From Hyphomicrobiales bacterium (lineage in GTDB: Bacteria > Pseudomonadota > Alphaproteobacteria > Rhizobiales > NORP267), in the NCBI GenBank assembly GCA_030688605.1, contig JAUYJB010000006.1:1-55744 (forward strand): DNA of 55,744 bases. The letters run 5' to 3'. The notes beneath the pieces were generated by a model, which was not told the origin of the DNA, did not search any database, and saw nothing but the letters and a program-made list of their open reading frames with translations. The translations under genes and the position numbers were made by a program. Of this stretch, positions 17,612 through 26,025 are shown one piece after another. Position 1 is the stretch's first letter. Every line of letters begins with the position of its first letter.

Positions 17612-17714
17612 CAGGCTATTGAAAAAGCTGCGATTCAGGCCGCAGGAAGCCGCTCTCCCCGGTGGGGAGGAGGAACCCCTGCAACATCTTGCTTGGTGCC
17701 TTTTCAACAGCTTG
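17612..17714. repeat. Possible MITE-like element with imperfect terminal inverted repeats
   Basis: CAGGCTATTGAAAAAG at the left and CTTTTCAACAGCTTG at the right are near-complementary ends (about 13 of 15) bounding about 100 bp. The interior has its own hairpin, CTCCCC-GGT-GGGGAG at 17655-17669. No coding potential. The ends resemble intergenic repeats seen around mobile DNA in proteobacteria, but no target-site duplication is obvious. Confidence 0.4.
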
Positions 17715-17875
17715 TTTTCGCGACGGCGGCGCCTCCTTGCGGATGGTTTCGACCTCGACCCGGCGGGTCTAAGAGGATAATCAGGAACGGGGAGCAGAGA
17801 AACGAGGAGGGGCATGGTTCACCATTCGCACGCAGGGCGCGGCCACCGAATAGCCGATCATCGCGAAGGCGCATC

Positions 17876-18667
17876 GTGACGGCCGGTCTGGTCTTGCTGG
17901 ACAGGGCTGGCGGCGTCGCAACGGTGATGCTGAACCGGCCCAAATTGCGCAACGCCCTTGACGCAGCGATGCACGCACGGTTGAGCGAGGTGCTCGATAC
18001 GGTCGAAGCGGACGAGAGCATCCGGGCCGTCGTTCTCACCGGGGCGGGCAGCGGCTTTTGCGCCGGCCAGGACCTCAATGAGCGCCGCAGAAGTGAGGGC
18101 GAGCCGCCGCCCGACCTCGGTCACTCGCTCCAGGAGCGGTACAATCCCCTGATCCTGCGGCTGGTGCGCCTTGATGTGCCGACCATCGCCGCCGTCAACG
18201 GCGTGGCGGCGGGTGCCGGCTGCGGGTTGGCGCTTGCCTGCGACGTCGTGCTCGCCGCGAATTCGGCGAAATTCGCCTTTTCCTTCGCCAAGATCGGGCT
18301 CATCCCGGATTCCGGCGCCACCTATTTTCTGCCCCGGCTCGTCGGTCGCGCCAGGGCGACCGGCTTGGCGCTCACGGGCGAACCGGTTGGCGCTAAGGCG
18401 GCGGAGCGCATCGGCCTCATCTGGAAGGCCGTCGACGATGAGAAGCTGATGGACGAAGCACTGTCGCTCGCCCGCCGGTTCGCGGCCGGTCCGGCGCTGG
18501 CGCTGGCGCGCATCAAGCAGGCCTTGCTGGCAAGCGCCAAGAACAGCCTCGACGCGCAGCTCGACCTTGAAAGCCACATCCAGAGCGAGCTCGGTAAGAG
18601 CGATGACTATGCCGAAGCGATGCGGGCCTTCTTCGAAAAGCGGACGCCGGTCTTCAAGGGGCGTTAG
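17876..18667 (+). CDS. Enoyl-CoA hydratase/isomerase family protein, PaaG-like
   Basis: 263 residues from GTG 17876, chosen because GAAGG lies six bases upstream and the product then has the standard crotonase length; the open frame extends further upstream but with non-protein-like sequence. Oxyanion hole GFCAGQDL at 60-67 and AAGAGCGLALACD, then IPDSGATYFLPRLVG, are close to PaaG (ring-1,2-epoxyphenylacetyl-CoA isomerase) and related degradative hydratases. A 3-oxoadipyl-CoA-type thiolase 1.2 kb downstream would suit an aromatic-acid role, but the other paa genes are absent. Confidence 0.85.
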   Translation: MTAGLVLLDRAGGVATVMLNRPKLRNALDAAMHARLSEVLDTVEADESIRAVVLTGAGSGFCAGQDLNERRRSEGEPPPDLGHSLQERYNPLILRLVRLDVPTIAAVNGVAAGAGCGLALACDVVLAANSAKFAFSFAKIGLIPDSGATYFLPRLVGRARATGLALTGEPVGAKAAERIGLIWKAVDDEKLMDEALSLARRFAAGPALALARIKQALLASAKNSLDAQLDLESHIQSELGKSDDYAEAMRAFFEKRTPVFKGR

Positions 18668-18678
18668 TATCGGCGTCC

Positions 18679-19563
18679 ATGAAGCAGGATCACCGTCATT
18701 TGGAGCTTGACCTTCCGGCGCGCAACGAGCGGCGGATATTCTGGGCGGCGTTGCTGACGGCGGGCTTCATGGTCGCGGAGGTGGTCGGCGGTCTCCTCAC
18801 CGGCTCGCTGGCGCTGATCGCCGATGCCGCCCACATGCTGGCCGACGCGGTGGCGCTAGGGCTGGCCTGGGTCGCCTTTCGGCTGGCTCGTCAGCGCGGC
18901 CCCAGCGCAAGGCTCACCTATGGGCTGCGCCGGCTGCCGGTGCTTGTCGCCTTCGCAAACGGGCTTGCCCTGTTCTTCATCGTCGGCTGGATCCTCGTCG
19001 AGGCGATGGCGCGGCTTGCCGTCCCCGTCACCGTGCTCGCGGGCCCGATGCTGGCGGTCGCGGCCACCGGTCTCTTCGTCAATCTCGGCTCGTTGGCCCT
19101 CCTGCGCGGGACCGACCGCGGCAATCTCAACATCCGCGGCGCGCTGTTGCACGTGCTCGGCGACCTGCTCGGCTCGGTGGCGGCCATCGTCGCGGCCGGA
19201 ATCATCCTTAAGACCGGCTGGTACCCGGCCGACCCGCTCTTGTCGGTCCTGGTCGCCGCCATCGTTGCCGTCGGCGCCTTCAGGCTTGCCCGGGATTCGG
19301 CGCATATCTTGCTCGAAGGCGTGCCCGAGGGCGTCGATGTCGCCGCCATCGGCGCCGATCTTGCCGGTCACGTGCCTGGCGTCGAGGAGGTGCATCACAT
19401 CCATATCTGGTCGCTGAGCCAGGAAGGCGTGATGGCGACGCTGCACGCGCGCATCGCCGAAACGGCGGACGGCGATGAGGTGCTTGACGCCATCTGCGAC
19501 CGGCTCGACGCCGAGTTCGGCATCGGCCACGCCACTATCCAGATCGAGCGCGAGGGCTGCTGA
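18679..19563 (+). CDS. Cation diffusion facilitator (CDF) family metal efflux transporter
   Basis: 294 residues. Six membrane segments. The two metal-binding HxxxD motifs are present: H52/D56 in ADAAHMLADAV and H158/D162 in LHVLGDLLGS. The cytoplasmic C-terminal domain (about 205-294) contains HHIHIWSLSQEG, typical of the CzcD/ZitB branch. Expected role: proton-driven export of Zn(II) or related divalent cations from the cytoplasm. The gene starts 11 bp after the crotonase stop and converges on the GDCCVxC gene with a 4-bp gap. Confidence 0.93.
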   Translation: MKQDHRHLELDLPARNERRIFWAALLTAGFMVAEVVGGLLTGSLALIADAAHMLADAVALGLAWVAFRLARQRGPSARLTYGLRRLPVLVAFANGLALFFIVGWILVEAMARLAVPVTVLAGPMLAVAATGLFVNLGSLALLRGTDRGNLNIRGALLHVLGDLLGSVAAIVAAGIILKTGWYPADPLLSVLVAAIVAVGAFRLARDSAHILLEGVPEGVDVAAIGADLAGHVPGVEEVHHIHIWSLSQEGVMATLHARIAETADGDEVLDAICDRLDAEFGIGHATIQIEREGC

Positions 19564-19567
19564 TTCC

Positions 19568-19777
19568 TCAGCCGCAGGCGCCCTTGCCCCGCGCCTGGAC
19601 CGGCGGGCAGGGCACCGTGCCGTAAGAGCAGAAGACGCAGCAATCGCCCGGCTTCGGCTTCAGAACCGCACCACAGCCCTTGCAGTCGTAGAAATACTGG
19701 CAGGCATTCTCCGGCATCGCCTCGACCTCCCGGTGGCCGCATTCCGGGCAGGTGACGGTGCTGGTCGAAACGCTCAT
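19568..19777 (-). CDS. GDCCVxC domain small cysteine-rich protein
   Basis: 69 residues from ATG 19777 (a second ATG at 19786 adds three residues). Nine or more Cys: a CPECGH and a CKGCG pair, probably a zinc ribbon, followed by the family hallmark GDCCVFCSYGTVPCPPVQ. In some relatives one of these cysteines is selenocysteine; here all are Cys. Function unknown. Its convergent placement with a metal efflux gene suggests metal handling, but that is inference. Confidence 0.8.
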   Translation of the reverse strand: MSVSTSTVTCPECGHREVEAMPENACQYFYDCKGCGAVLKPKPGDCCVFCSYGTVPCPPVQARGKGACG

Positions 19778-19909
19778 GAAGGCCATTTAAGCGCGCCCGC
19801 GCGCTCATGACCAGCGCGCATGAAAGCTGCGGCAATGCGGGAGTTGACTTCATAAGGCCCCTCGACGCATCGTCGCGCCGGAAAAACAACCGACAGTGCA
19901 GGTTTTCAG

Positions 19910-21112
19910 ATGCCCGAAGCTTTCATTTGCGATACGGCGCGCACCGCGATCGGGCGCTATGGCGGATCTCTTTCCCAGATCCGCGCCGACGATCTGGCGG
20001 CGGTGCCGATGCGCGCGCTGATCGAGCGCAACCCGTCGGTCGACTGGGAGGCGGTCGACGATGTGATCTATGGCTGCGCCAACCAGTCCGGCGAGGACAA
20101 CCGCAATGTGGCGCGCATGGCGCTGTTGCTCGCCGGCTTGAGCGAAAAGATCTCCGGCGCCACCGTCAACCGGCTGTGCGGCTCGGGAATGGAGGCGGTG
20201 GGGGCTGCCGCCCGCGCCATCAGGCTCGGCGAGGCCGAGCTTGCGCTCGCCGGCGGCGTCGAGAGCATGTCGCGCGCGCCCTTCGTCATCGCCAAGGCCG
20301 ACAAGCCGTTTCCGCGCAACCCGGAAATCTACGACACGACGCTCGGCTGGCGCTTCATCAACCCGGTTCTGAAGGCGCGATACGGCGTCGATTCGATGGC
20401 CGAGACGGCCGAGAACGTCGCCGAGGAATGGCAGATCTCGCGCGACGATCAGGACCGGTTCGCGCTTCGCTCCCAAGAAAAGGCGCTTGCCGCGCAGGCC
20501 AATGGCCGGCTCGCCAAGGAGATCGTTCCGGTGACGATCCCGCAGCGCAAGGCCGATCCCATCATCGTCGACAAGGACGAGCATCCGCGAAACACCTCGC
20601 TGGAAAAGCTCGCCGCCCTGCCGACGCCGTTCCGCGAGGGCGGCACGGTGACGGCGGGCAACGCCTCCGGCATCAATGATGGCGCCTGCGCGCTGATCGT
20701 CGCCGACGAGGCGGCGGCCAAATCGAACGGCCTGACGCCGAAGGCGCGGGTCCTCGGCATGGCGTCGGCCGGCCTTGCGCCGCGGATCATGGGCTACGGC
20801 CCGGTTCCGGCGGTCAACAAGCTGCTGCCGCGGCTCGGCTTGAAGCTGGACGAGATGGAGGTCATCGAGCTCAACGAGGCCTTCGCCGCCCAGAGCCTCG
20901 CCGTTCTGCGCGACCTCGCGCTCGCCGACGACGAGCCCCGCGTCAATCCCAATGGCGGGGCGATCGCGCTTGGCCACCCGCTCGGCATGTCGGGCGCCCG
21001 GCTGGTGGCGAGCGCCGCGCACGAGCTGCACGAGAAGGGCGCCCGCTATGCGCTGTGCACCATGTGCATCGGCGTCGGCCAGGGCATCGCCATGGTCCTG
21101 GAGAAGGTGTGA
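19910..21112 (+). CDS. pcaF: 3-oxoadipyl-CoA thiolase-type acetyl-CoA acyltransferase
   Basis: 400 residues, exactly the PcaF/PaaJ length. VDDVIYGCANQSGEDNRNVARMA is the segment that distinguishes this branch from other thiolases. Catalytic residues: C90 (LCGSGM), H356 (GGAIALGHPLG) and C386 (CTMCIGVGQG). Known reaction: 3-oxoadipyl-CoA + CoA to succinyl-CoA + acetyl-CoA, the last step of the beta-ketoadipate and phenylacetate pathways. No other pca or paa genes are beside it apart from the PaaG-like crotonase, so pcaF and paaJ cannot be separated and the symbol is tentative. Confidence 0.85.
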   Translation: MPEAFICDTARTAIGRYGGSLSQIRADDLAAVPMRALIERNPSVDWEAVDDVIYGCANQSGEDNRNVARMALLLAGLSEKISGATVNRLCGSGMEAVGAAARAIRLGEAELALAGGVESMSRAPFVIAKADKPFPRNPEIYDTTLGWRFINPVLKARYGVDSMAETAENVAEEWQISRDDQDRFALRSQEKALAAQANGRLAKEIVPVTIPQRKADPIIVDKDEHPRNTSLEKLAALPTPFREGGTVTAGNASGINDGACALIVADEAAAKSNGLTPKARVLGMASAGLAPRIMGYGPVPAVNKLLPRLGLKLDEMEVIELNEAFAAQSLAVLRDLALADDEPRVNPNGGAIALGHPLGMSGARLVASAAHELHEKGARYALCTMCIGVGQGIAMVLEKV

Positions 21113-21130
21113 GGGACCGCGTTCGTTCGG

Positions 21131-21367
21131 TCAGAATGCCTTGAAGCAGATCAGGGTGCGGGTGTCGAGGATGCCGTCGAACTTGTGCACCTTCTCATTG
21201 ACGAAATGGCCGATGTCGGTGCCTGCGTCGACATAGAATTTCACCAGAAGGTCGAAATCGCCGGCGGTCGAGTAAATTTCCGAGGCGATCTCCGCGTCGG
21301 CGATGGCGTTGGCGACCTCATAGGCCTTGCCGAGCTGACACTTGATCTGGACGAAAAAGGGAGTCAT
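21131..21367 (-). CDS. Stand-alone Lrp/AsnC ligand-binding (RAM) domain protein
   Basis: 78 residues from ATG 21367. The whole protein corresponds to the C-terminal RAM domain of Lrp/AsnC regulators (FFVQIKCQLGKAYEVANAI, STAGDFDLLVKFYVD, DTRTLICFKAF), with no helix-turn-helix. Such short proteins form ring-like assemblies and may bind amino acids or modulate full-length Lrp proteins. It ends 18 bp from the convergent thiolase gene. The hydrolase upstream on the same strand is 72 bp away. Confidence 0.85.
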   Translation of the reverse strand: MTPFFVQIKCQLGKAYEVANAIADAEIASEIYSTAGDFDLLVKFYVDAGTDIGHFVNEKVHKFDGILDTRTLICFKAF

Positions 21368-21439
21368 GCGCGGGGCTCCTCGTGTGCGGCGTTGGTTTTG
21401 CTCAGTGCAACAGAACAATCATCGTCCGGCAATAGCCTC

Positions 21440-22327
21440 TTAGGCTGATGCCGCCGACAGCCATTCGAGCGATCCGACGAGCGCGCTGTCGGGATCGGCA
21501 AGGCCACCGATGACGGTGAAATGGTTGGTATCGGCGACATTGACATATTGGGTGACGGCACCGCCGTCCCGCCAGCGGCGAACGATCTCCTTGCTCTGCC
21601 AGTGGAACGCCTCGCTCTCCCGGGCGCCGACCTGGGCGATCAGCCGCTTGCCTCTCGGCGCGGCGCGAAAGGCCGGGCTTGCCCGCTCGGCGGTGTCAAG
21701 GGTCAATCCCAGCTTGTCGTTGATCGAGGTGTAGACGAGGTCGCGCAGGTCGAAGAGGCCGGAGACGGCGACCCCCGCCGGCACCAGGTCGCCCGGCGCG
21801 CCGGCATCGAGCGCGGAGAAGTCGTAGGCGAGCATGCAGGCTGTCAGGTGGCCGCCGGCGGAATGGCCGCAGACGATCGGCCGCCGTTTCAGCGTGTTCC
21901 ACAGGTAAAGGCAGGCGCAGGCGATCTGGCGCTCGATGCCCGGAATGTCGAAGTGAGGGCACAGATCGTAGGAGGCGATCGCCATCGCCATGCCGCGCCG
22001 GTTGGGGCCGCGCGCCAGGTGGCTGAAATATTTGCGGTCGAGCGCCTGCCAATAGCCGCCATGGACGTATAGGGAAAGCGGGCATGAATCGCGGTTCCGC
22101 CCGCGCGGCCAGAACAGGTCGAGGAGGGTGCGCGCGCTGCCGCCGCCCAATTCGTCGAGATAGGGCAGGTCGAGCTCCGCCTCGGCCTCCTCCCTGTAGG
22201 CGGCGGCGCCGAGCTCCCAGCCGACCATGATATCGGCGAACTCCGGCACCGCGGCGCGCGCGTTGTAGGCCGCCTCGCAGAGCCGCCGCAGCTCCGCCTC
22301 CTCGCTCAGTCCCTGCGCCACATACAT
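21440..22327 (-). CDS. Alpha/beta hydrolase, kynurenine-formamidase-like
   Basis: 295 residues from ATG 22327; the frame is open further upstream but runs into the TPP riboswitch on the other strand. HGGYW at 89-93 is the oxyanion motif and GHSAGGH at 154-160 carries the nucleophile S156; DTNHFTVIGGL near 270 supplies the His. This layout matches the animal/fungal-type kynurenine formamidase and related esterases in bacteria. No tryptophan-catabolism gene is adjacent, so the substrate is open. Confidence 0.82.
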   Translation of the reverse strand: MYVAQGLSEEAELRRLCEAAYNARAAVPEFADIMVGWELGAAAYREEAEAELDLPYLDELGGGSARTLLDLFWPRGRNRDSCPLSLYVHGGYWQALDRKYFSHLARGPNRRGMAMAIASYDLCPHFDIPGIERQIACACLYLWNTLKRRPIVCGHSAGGHLTACMLAYDFSALDAGAPGDLVPAGVAVSGLFDLRDLVYTSINDKLGLTLDTAERASPAFRAAPRGKRLIAQVGARESEAFHWQSKEIVRRWRDGGAVTQYVNVADTNHFTVIGGLADPDSALVGSLEWLSAASA

Positions 22328-22452
22328 CGCCTCGTGACCTTTCGATGGACCGGCAGATGCCGGATCAGTGTAGCACCTCGGCGGCCGGGCGCGGCGTGCG
22401 CTTCTGTGTCGCCATTGCAAAAGCCGGCGCCATCCATTAGGTCTAGGGCAAT

Positions 22453-22540
22453 TCTCATTGGGGTGCCCGTTTCCGGGCTGAGAGGCGTTCTGCCAACCCA
22501 TCGAACCTGATCCGGGTCATGCCGGCGGAGGAAATTGAGA
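22453..22540 (+). promoter_or_regulatory. TPP riboswitch (THI element)
   Basis: All conserved pieces of the thiamine pyrophosphate aptamer are in order: GGGGTGCCCG at 22460-22469, GGGCTGAGAGG at 22475-22485, ACCC near 22496, GAACCTGATCCGGGTCATG at 22503-22521 and GCCGGCGGAGGAA at 22521-22533. P1 forms between TCTCA (22453-22457) and TGAGA (22536-22540). The closing strand includes the GGAGG at 22527-22531, so ligand binding would be expected to mask a ribosome binding site. It lies directly upstream of thiM-thiE-thiD. Confidence 0.95.
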
Positions 22541-22605
22541 TGCCTCACACGAAAAACAGAGCCGGGCAGGCGCCCCGCGGCAAGCGGGCGGGAGCGGCCC
22601 GATGA
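22540..22605 (+). CDS. Candidate 21-residue leader peptide between riboswitch and thiM
   Basis: ATG 22540 lies eight bases after the GGAGG contained in the riboswitch, ideal spacing, while that GGAGG is 70 bases from the thiM start. The frame is 21 sense codons, very basic, and its TGA overlaps the thiM ATG (ATGA). The arrangement suggests the riboswitch controls translation of this peptide and thereby thiM by coupling, although thiM also has its own GGAG at 22591-22594. Product function, if any, unknown. Confidence 0.45.
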   Translation: MPHTKNRAGQAPRGKRAGAAR

Positions 22606-23402
22606 GCGTCGTTGCCGCCTCCGCGGCCAGCCGCGCCCATGCCCGCGCCGCCGCCGAAAGCCTGGCGGCGATCCGCGACCGGGCTCCGCGCATTCATTGC
22701 ATCACCAATGCGGCGGCGAGCGTGCTCACCGCCAACGGCCTGCTTGCCGTCGGCGCGGTGCCGAGCCTGACCATCGCGCCGGAAGAGGTGGGCGACTTCG
22801 TCTCGGGCGCCGATGCCCTGCTGATCAATCTCGGCACCCTCGACGAGACCCGCCGCGCCGCCATCGCCATCGCCATTGAGGCGGCAACTAAGGCGGGCAT
22901 CCCCTGGGTCCTCGATCCGGTCTTCGCCGACCGCTCGCCCCAGCGGCTCGATCTTGCGGCGAGGCTCTGCGCCCTGCGTCCCGCGGTGATCCACGCCAAC
23001 GAGACCGAAATCATGGCGCTTGCCGAAAAGGCCGGGAGAGAGGAGACCGGCGCGGCGGGCGCCGCCGCGAAGATCGCCCGCGACAGCCGGGCCTGCGTGG
23101 TGCTGACGGGTCCGGAAGACCGTGTCTGCGATGCAACCCGCGCGGCGGTCCTGTCGAGCGGCCATCCCTTGATGGGCAAGGTCACCGCCATGGGTTGTGC
23201 GCTCGGGGCGGTGACGGCTGCCTTTTGCGCGGTCGAGCGCGATCCGTTCCTCGCCGCCCTAGAGGCGGTGCTGTGCTTCGGCGTCGCCGGCGCGATGGCT
23301 GGCGACAAGGCGCGCGGGCCCGGCTCGTTTCAGGCCGAGCTTCTCGATGCGCTCTACGCGCTCGATGCCGCGGCGATCGAAAAGCGGGGGAGGGTCAAGT
23401 GA
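22602..23402 (+). CDS. thiM: Hydroxyethylthiazole kinase
   Basis: 266 residues. Salvage enzyme that phosphorylates 4-methyl-5-(2-hydroxyethyl)thiazole using ATP. Family signatures are IHCITNAAASVLTANGLLAVGAVP near the N-terminus, NLGTLDETR, ANETEIMAL and the C-terminal KVTAMGCALGAVTAAF with the conserved Gly-Cys at the active site. First enzyme gene after the TPP riboswitch. Its TGA overlaps the GTG of thiE (GTGA). Confidence 0.95.
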   Translation: MSVVAASAASRAHARAAAESLAAIRDRAPRIHCITNAAASVLTANGLLAVGAVPSLTIAPEEVGDFVSGADALLINLGTLDETRRAAIAIAIEAATKAGIPWVLDPVFADRSPQRLDLAARLCALRPAVIHANETEIMALAEKAGREETGAAGAAAKIARDSRACVVLTGPEDRVCDATRAAVLSSGHPLMGKVTAMGCALGAVTAAFCAVERDPFLAALEAVLCFGVAGAMAGDKARGPGSFQAELLDALYALDAAAIEKRGRVK

Positions 23403-24064
23403 AGCGGCTCGACCTTCGCCTCTATGCGCTCGTCGATCCCGCCCAGTCCGGCGGCCACGAGCCCGTCGCCCTGGCGCGGGCCGCCGCCGCGGGCGGCGCG
23501 GGGCTCGTCCAGCTTCGCGACAAGACCGGCACGACGCGGGCCATGGTCGCGCGCGCCAAGGCCGTCGTCGCCGCGCTCGAGGGAAGCGGCGTGCCCGTTC
23601 TCATCAACGACCGGGTCGACGTGGCGCTCGCCGCGGGCGCGGCCGGCGTTCATCTCGGCCAGGAAGACATGCCGCCCGACATCGCCCGGCGCCTGCTCGG
23701 CAAGAGGGCGATCATCGGCATCACCGTGCGCAGCGAGGAAGAGGCGGAAAACGCCGCCGTCGATGTTGCCGATTATGTCGGCGTCGGCGGCGTCTTTTCG
23801 ACCGTCAGCAAGGATAATCTGACCGCCCCCATCGGCCTTGCCGGGCTCGGCCGCCTCGCCGGCCTGCTGCGCGCCAGGCGGGCCGACATCCTTCTTGTCG
23901 CCATCGCCGGCATCGACGCTGGCAATGCCGCCGACATCATCGCCGCCGGAGCCGACGGCGTTGCCGTCATCTCGGCGCTCGCCAAGGCGCGGGACCCGGA
24001 GGCGGCGGCGCGGGAGCTGCGCGCCATCGTCGATGCGGCACTCAAGGAAAGGAACGCCTCATGA
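23399..24064 (+). CDS. thiE: Thiamine phosphate synthase
   Basis: 221 residues from GTG 23399, which overlaps the thiM stop; the longer open frame upstream is not protein-like. It joins HMP-PP with thiazole phosphate. Motifs: [10 protein letters not shown] (substrate-binding QxR-K), [19 protein letters not shown], the Ser/Thr-rich loop [11 protein letters not shown] and [26 protein letters not shown] four-base overlap with thiD (ATGA) follows. Confidence 0.95.
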   Translation: MKRLDLRLYALVDPAQSGGHEPVALARAAAAGGAGLVQLRDKTGTTRAMVARAKAVVAALEGSGVPVLINDRVDVALAAGAAGVHLGQEDMPPDIARRLLGKRAIIGITVRSEEEAENAAVDVADYVGVGGVFSTVSKDNLTAPIGLAGLGRLAGLLRARRADILLVAIAGIDAGNAADIIAAGADGVAVISALAKARDPEAAARELRAIVDAALKERNAS

Positions 24065-24933
24065 CCCCCATCGCCGTCACCATCGCCGGCTCGGACTCCT
24101 CCGGCGGCGCCGGCATCCAGGCGGATCTCAAGACCTTTTCCGCGCTCGGCGTCTATGGCGCGAGCGTGATCGCCGCGCTCACCGCCCAGAACACGCTCGG
24201 CGTCCAGGGGGTGCACGACGTGCCGGTCGATTTCATCGCCCAGCAGATGGATTCGGTGTTCTCGGACCTTGCCGTCAATGCGGTCAAGATCGGCATGCTC
24301 AGCCGCGCCGAAGCGGTCGAGACGGTTGTAGAAGGGCTCGACCGGTACAGCCAGGAGCAGGTGGTGCTCGATCCCGTCATGGTCGCCAAGGGCGGCGAGT
24401 CGCTGCTCGAGGAGGACGCGGTGGACGCATTGCGCACGCTGCTGCTCCCCCGCGCCCTGATCATCACGCCGAATCTGGCGGAGGCGGCGCGGCTGTTGGA
24501 GGTGGACGTGGCCGAGGACGAGGACAAGATGGCCGATCAGGCCGCGGCCCTCCTCGACCTTGGCCCGCGGGCGGTGCTGCTCAAGGGCGGCCACGGCACG
24601 GGCGCGGAGAGCGCCGACATCTTCTTCGACGGCGGGGATCCGGTGCGGCTTGCCGCCGCGCGCACGCAAACGGCCAATACCCACGGCACCGGCTGCACCC
24701 TTTCCTCGGCGATCGCCGCCGGGCTCGCGCACGGCTTCGACCTGTTACGCGCCGTCGCCCACGCCAAGGCCTATGTCAGCGAGGCGATCGCCCACGCCGA
24801 CGCGCTGGTGATCGGCTCGGGCCGCGGGCCGGTACATCATTTCCACGCCATCTGGGGAAAGGTGCCGATGTTCGGCGTTTTGCCGGGCGAAGCCGGAGAC
24901 GACCCGTCCGGCGCGCTGCATCGGCTCGATTAG
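24061..24933 (+). CDS. thiD: Bifunctional hydroxymethylpyrimidine/phosphomethylpyrimidine kinase
   Basis: 290 residues. It phosphorylates HMP and HMP-P to HMP-PP. Ribokinase-fold signatures: [18 protein letters not shown] at the N-terminus, [15 protein letters not shown] and the anion-hole motif [17 protein letters not shown]. With thiM and thiE it completes a salvage route from HMP and thiazole; thiC and thiG are not in the window. The stop is followed after 15 bp by the TRAP receptor gene. Confidence 0.96.
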   Translation: MTPIAVTIAGSDSSGGAGIQADLKTFSALGVYGASVIAALTAQNTLGVQGVHDVPVDFIAQQMDSVFSDLAVNAVKIGMLSRAEAVETVVEGLDRYSQEQVVLDPVMVAKGGESLLEEDAVDALRTLLLPRALIITPNLAEAARLLEVDVAEDEDKMADQAAALLDLGPRAVLLKGGHGTGAESADIFFDGGDPVRLAAARTQTANTHGTGCTLSSAIAAGLAHGFDLLRAVAHAKAYVSEAIAHADALVIGSGRGPVHHFHAIWGKVPMFGVLPGEAGDDPSGALHRLD

Positions 24934-24948
24934 AGAGAGGACAGTTCG

Positions 24949-26025
24949 ATGACACATACACTGTCGAGGCGCGGTTTCATGGGCGCCGGCGCCGCCGCGG
25001 CGGCCGCTCTCGCGGCGCCAGGCCTGGCGCAGGGGGCAACGCAATGGCGCATGGTCACCTCGTGGCCGAAGAATTTGCCGGGGCCGGGGGTGACGGCGGA
25101 AAGGCTTGCCAAACGCATTTCCGCCATGTCGGACGGCAGGCTTGCGGTCCGGGTCTATGCCGCGGGCGAGCTGGTCGGCGGCCTGCAGGTTTTCGATGCG
25201 GTCGCCGAGGGCACCGCCGACATGGGCCACACCGCCTCCTTCTTCTGGCAGGGCAAGATCAAGCCGGCGGTGTTCTTCACCGCCGTTCCATTCGGCCTGA
25301 CGGTGCCGGAGCACATGGCCTGGATCTATCACGGCGGCGGCCAGGCGCTGTGGGACGAGCTTTACGGCAGCTTCGACATCAAGCCGTTCATGGCCGGCAA
25401 TACCGGCATGTCGATGGGCGGCTGGTACCGCAGGGAGGTCAACACGCTCGACGATCTGAGGGGCCTCAAGCTGCGCATGCCCGGCCTCGGCGGCGAGGTC
25501 ATGCGCCGGCTCGGCGCAACGCCGGTGTCGGTGCCGCCGTCGGACATCATGAGCGCGCTGCAGTCGGGCCTCATCGACGGCACCGAGTTCCTCGGCCCCT
25601 GGAGCGATCTGGCGCTCGGTTTCTACAAGGTCGCGCCCTATTATTACTGGCCGGGATTCCACGAGCCGAACGGCACCGGCGAGGCGCTGATCTCGGCCAA
25701 GGCGTGGAACGGATTGCCGGACGATCTGAAGGCGGTGGTGGACAATGCCTGCGCGGCGGAAAACGCCTTCGCCGTGGCCGAGACGGCGTGGGAAAACGCG
25801 ATCGCGCTCGACGCGCTTATCAGCGAACACGGCGTTTCGGTGCGTCCCTTCCCCGACGAGGTCCTGAAGGCGGCGCGGGCGGCTTCCGAGGAGGTGCTGG
25901 CCGGCTTCGCGGAACAGGACGAACTGGCGAACCGCATCTTCCGCTCCTTCGTGGAAGCGCGCAAGCAGGCCATCGGCTGGTCGCGGGTCTCCACCCAGGC
26001 CTTCCTGGCCGCCCGCAACGGCTAG
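24949..26025 (+). CDS. TRAP transporter substrate-binding protein, DctP family, orphan
   Basis: 358 residues. The N-terminus has a Tat signal (SRRGFMGAGAAAAAALAAPGLAQG, cut near residue 29), then QWRMVTSWPKNLPGPGV as in 2-oxoacid-binding TRAP receptors. GLKLRMPGLGGEVMRRLGATPVSVP is the DctP family signature carrying the conserved ligand Arg. GAGAGGACAG precedes the start, 15 bp after thiD, so it should share the TPP-riboswitch transcript. The membrane subunits DctQ and DctM are absent. Its stop codon TAG is part of the palindrome at 26023. Confidence 0.9.
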   Translation: MTHTLSRRGFMGAGAAAAAALAAPGLAQGATQWRMVTSWPKNLPGPGVTAERLAKRISAMSDGRLAVRVYAAGELVGGLQVFDAVAEGTADMGHTASFFWQGKIKPAVFFTAVPFGLTVPEHMAWIYHGGGQALWDELYGSFDIKPFMAGNTGMSMGGWYRREVNTLDDLRGLKLRMPGLGGEVMRRLGATPVSVPPSDIMSALQSGLIDGTEFLGPWSDLALGFYKVAPYYYWPGFHEPNGTGEALISAKAWNGLPDDLKAVVDNACAAENAFAVAETAWENAIALDALISEHGVSVRPFPDEVLKAARAASEEVLAGFAEQDELANRIFRSFVEARKQAIGWSRVSTQAFLAARNG

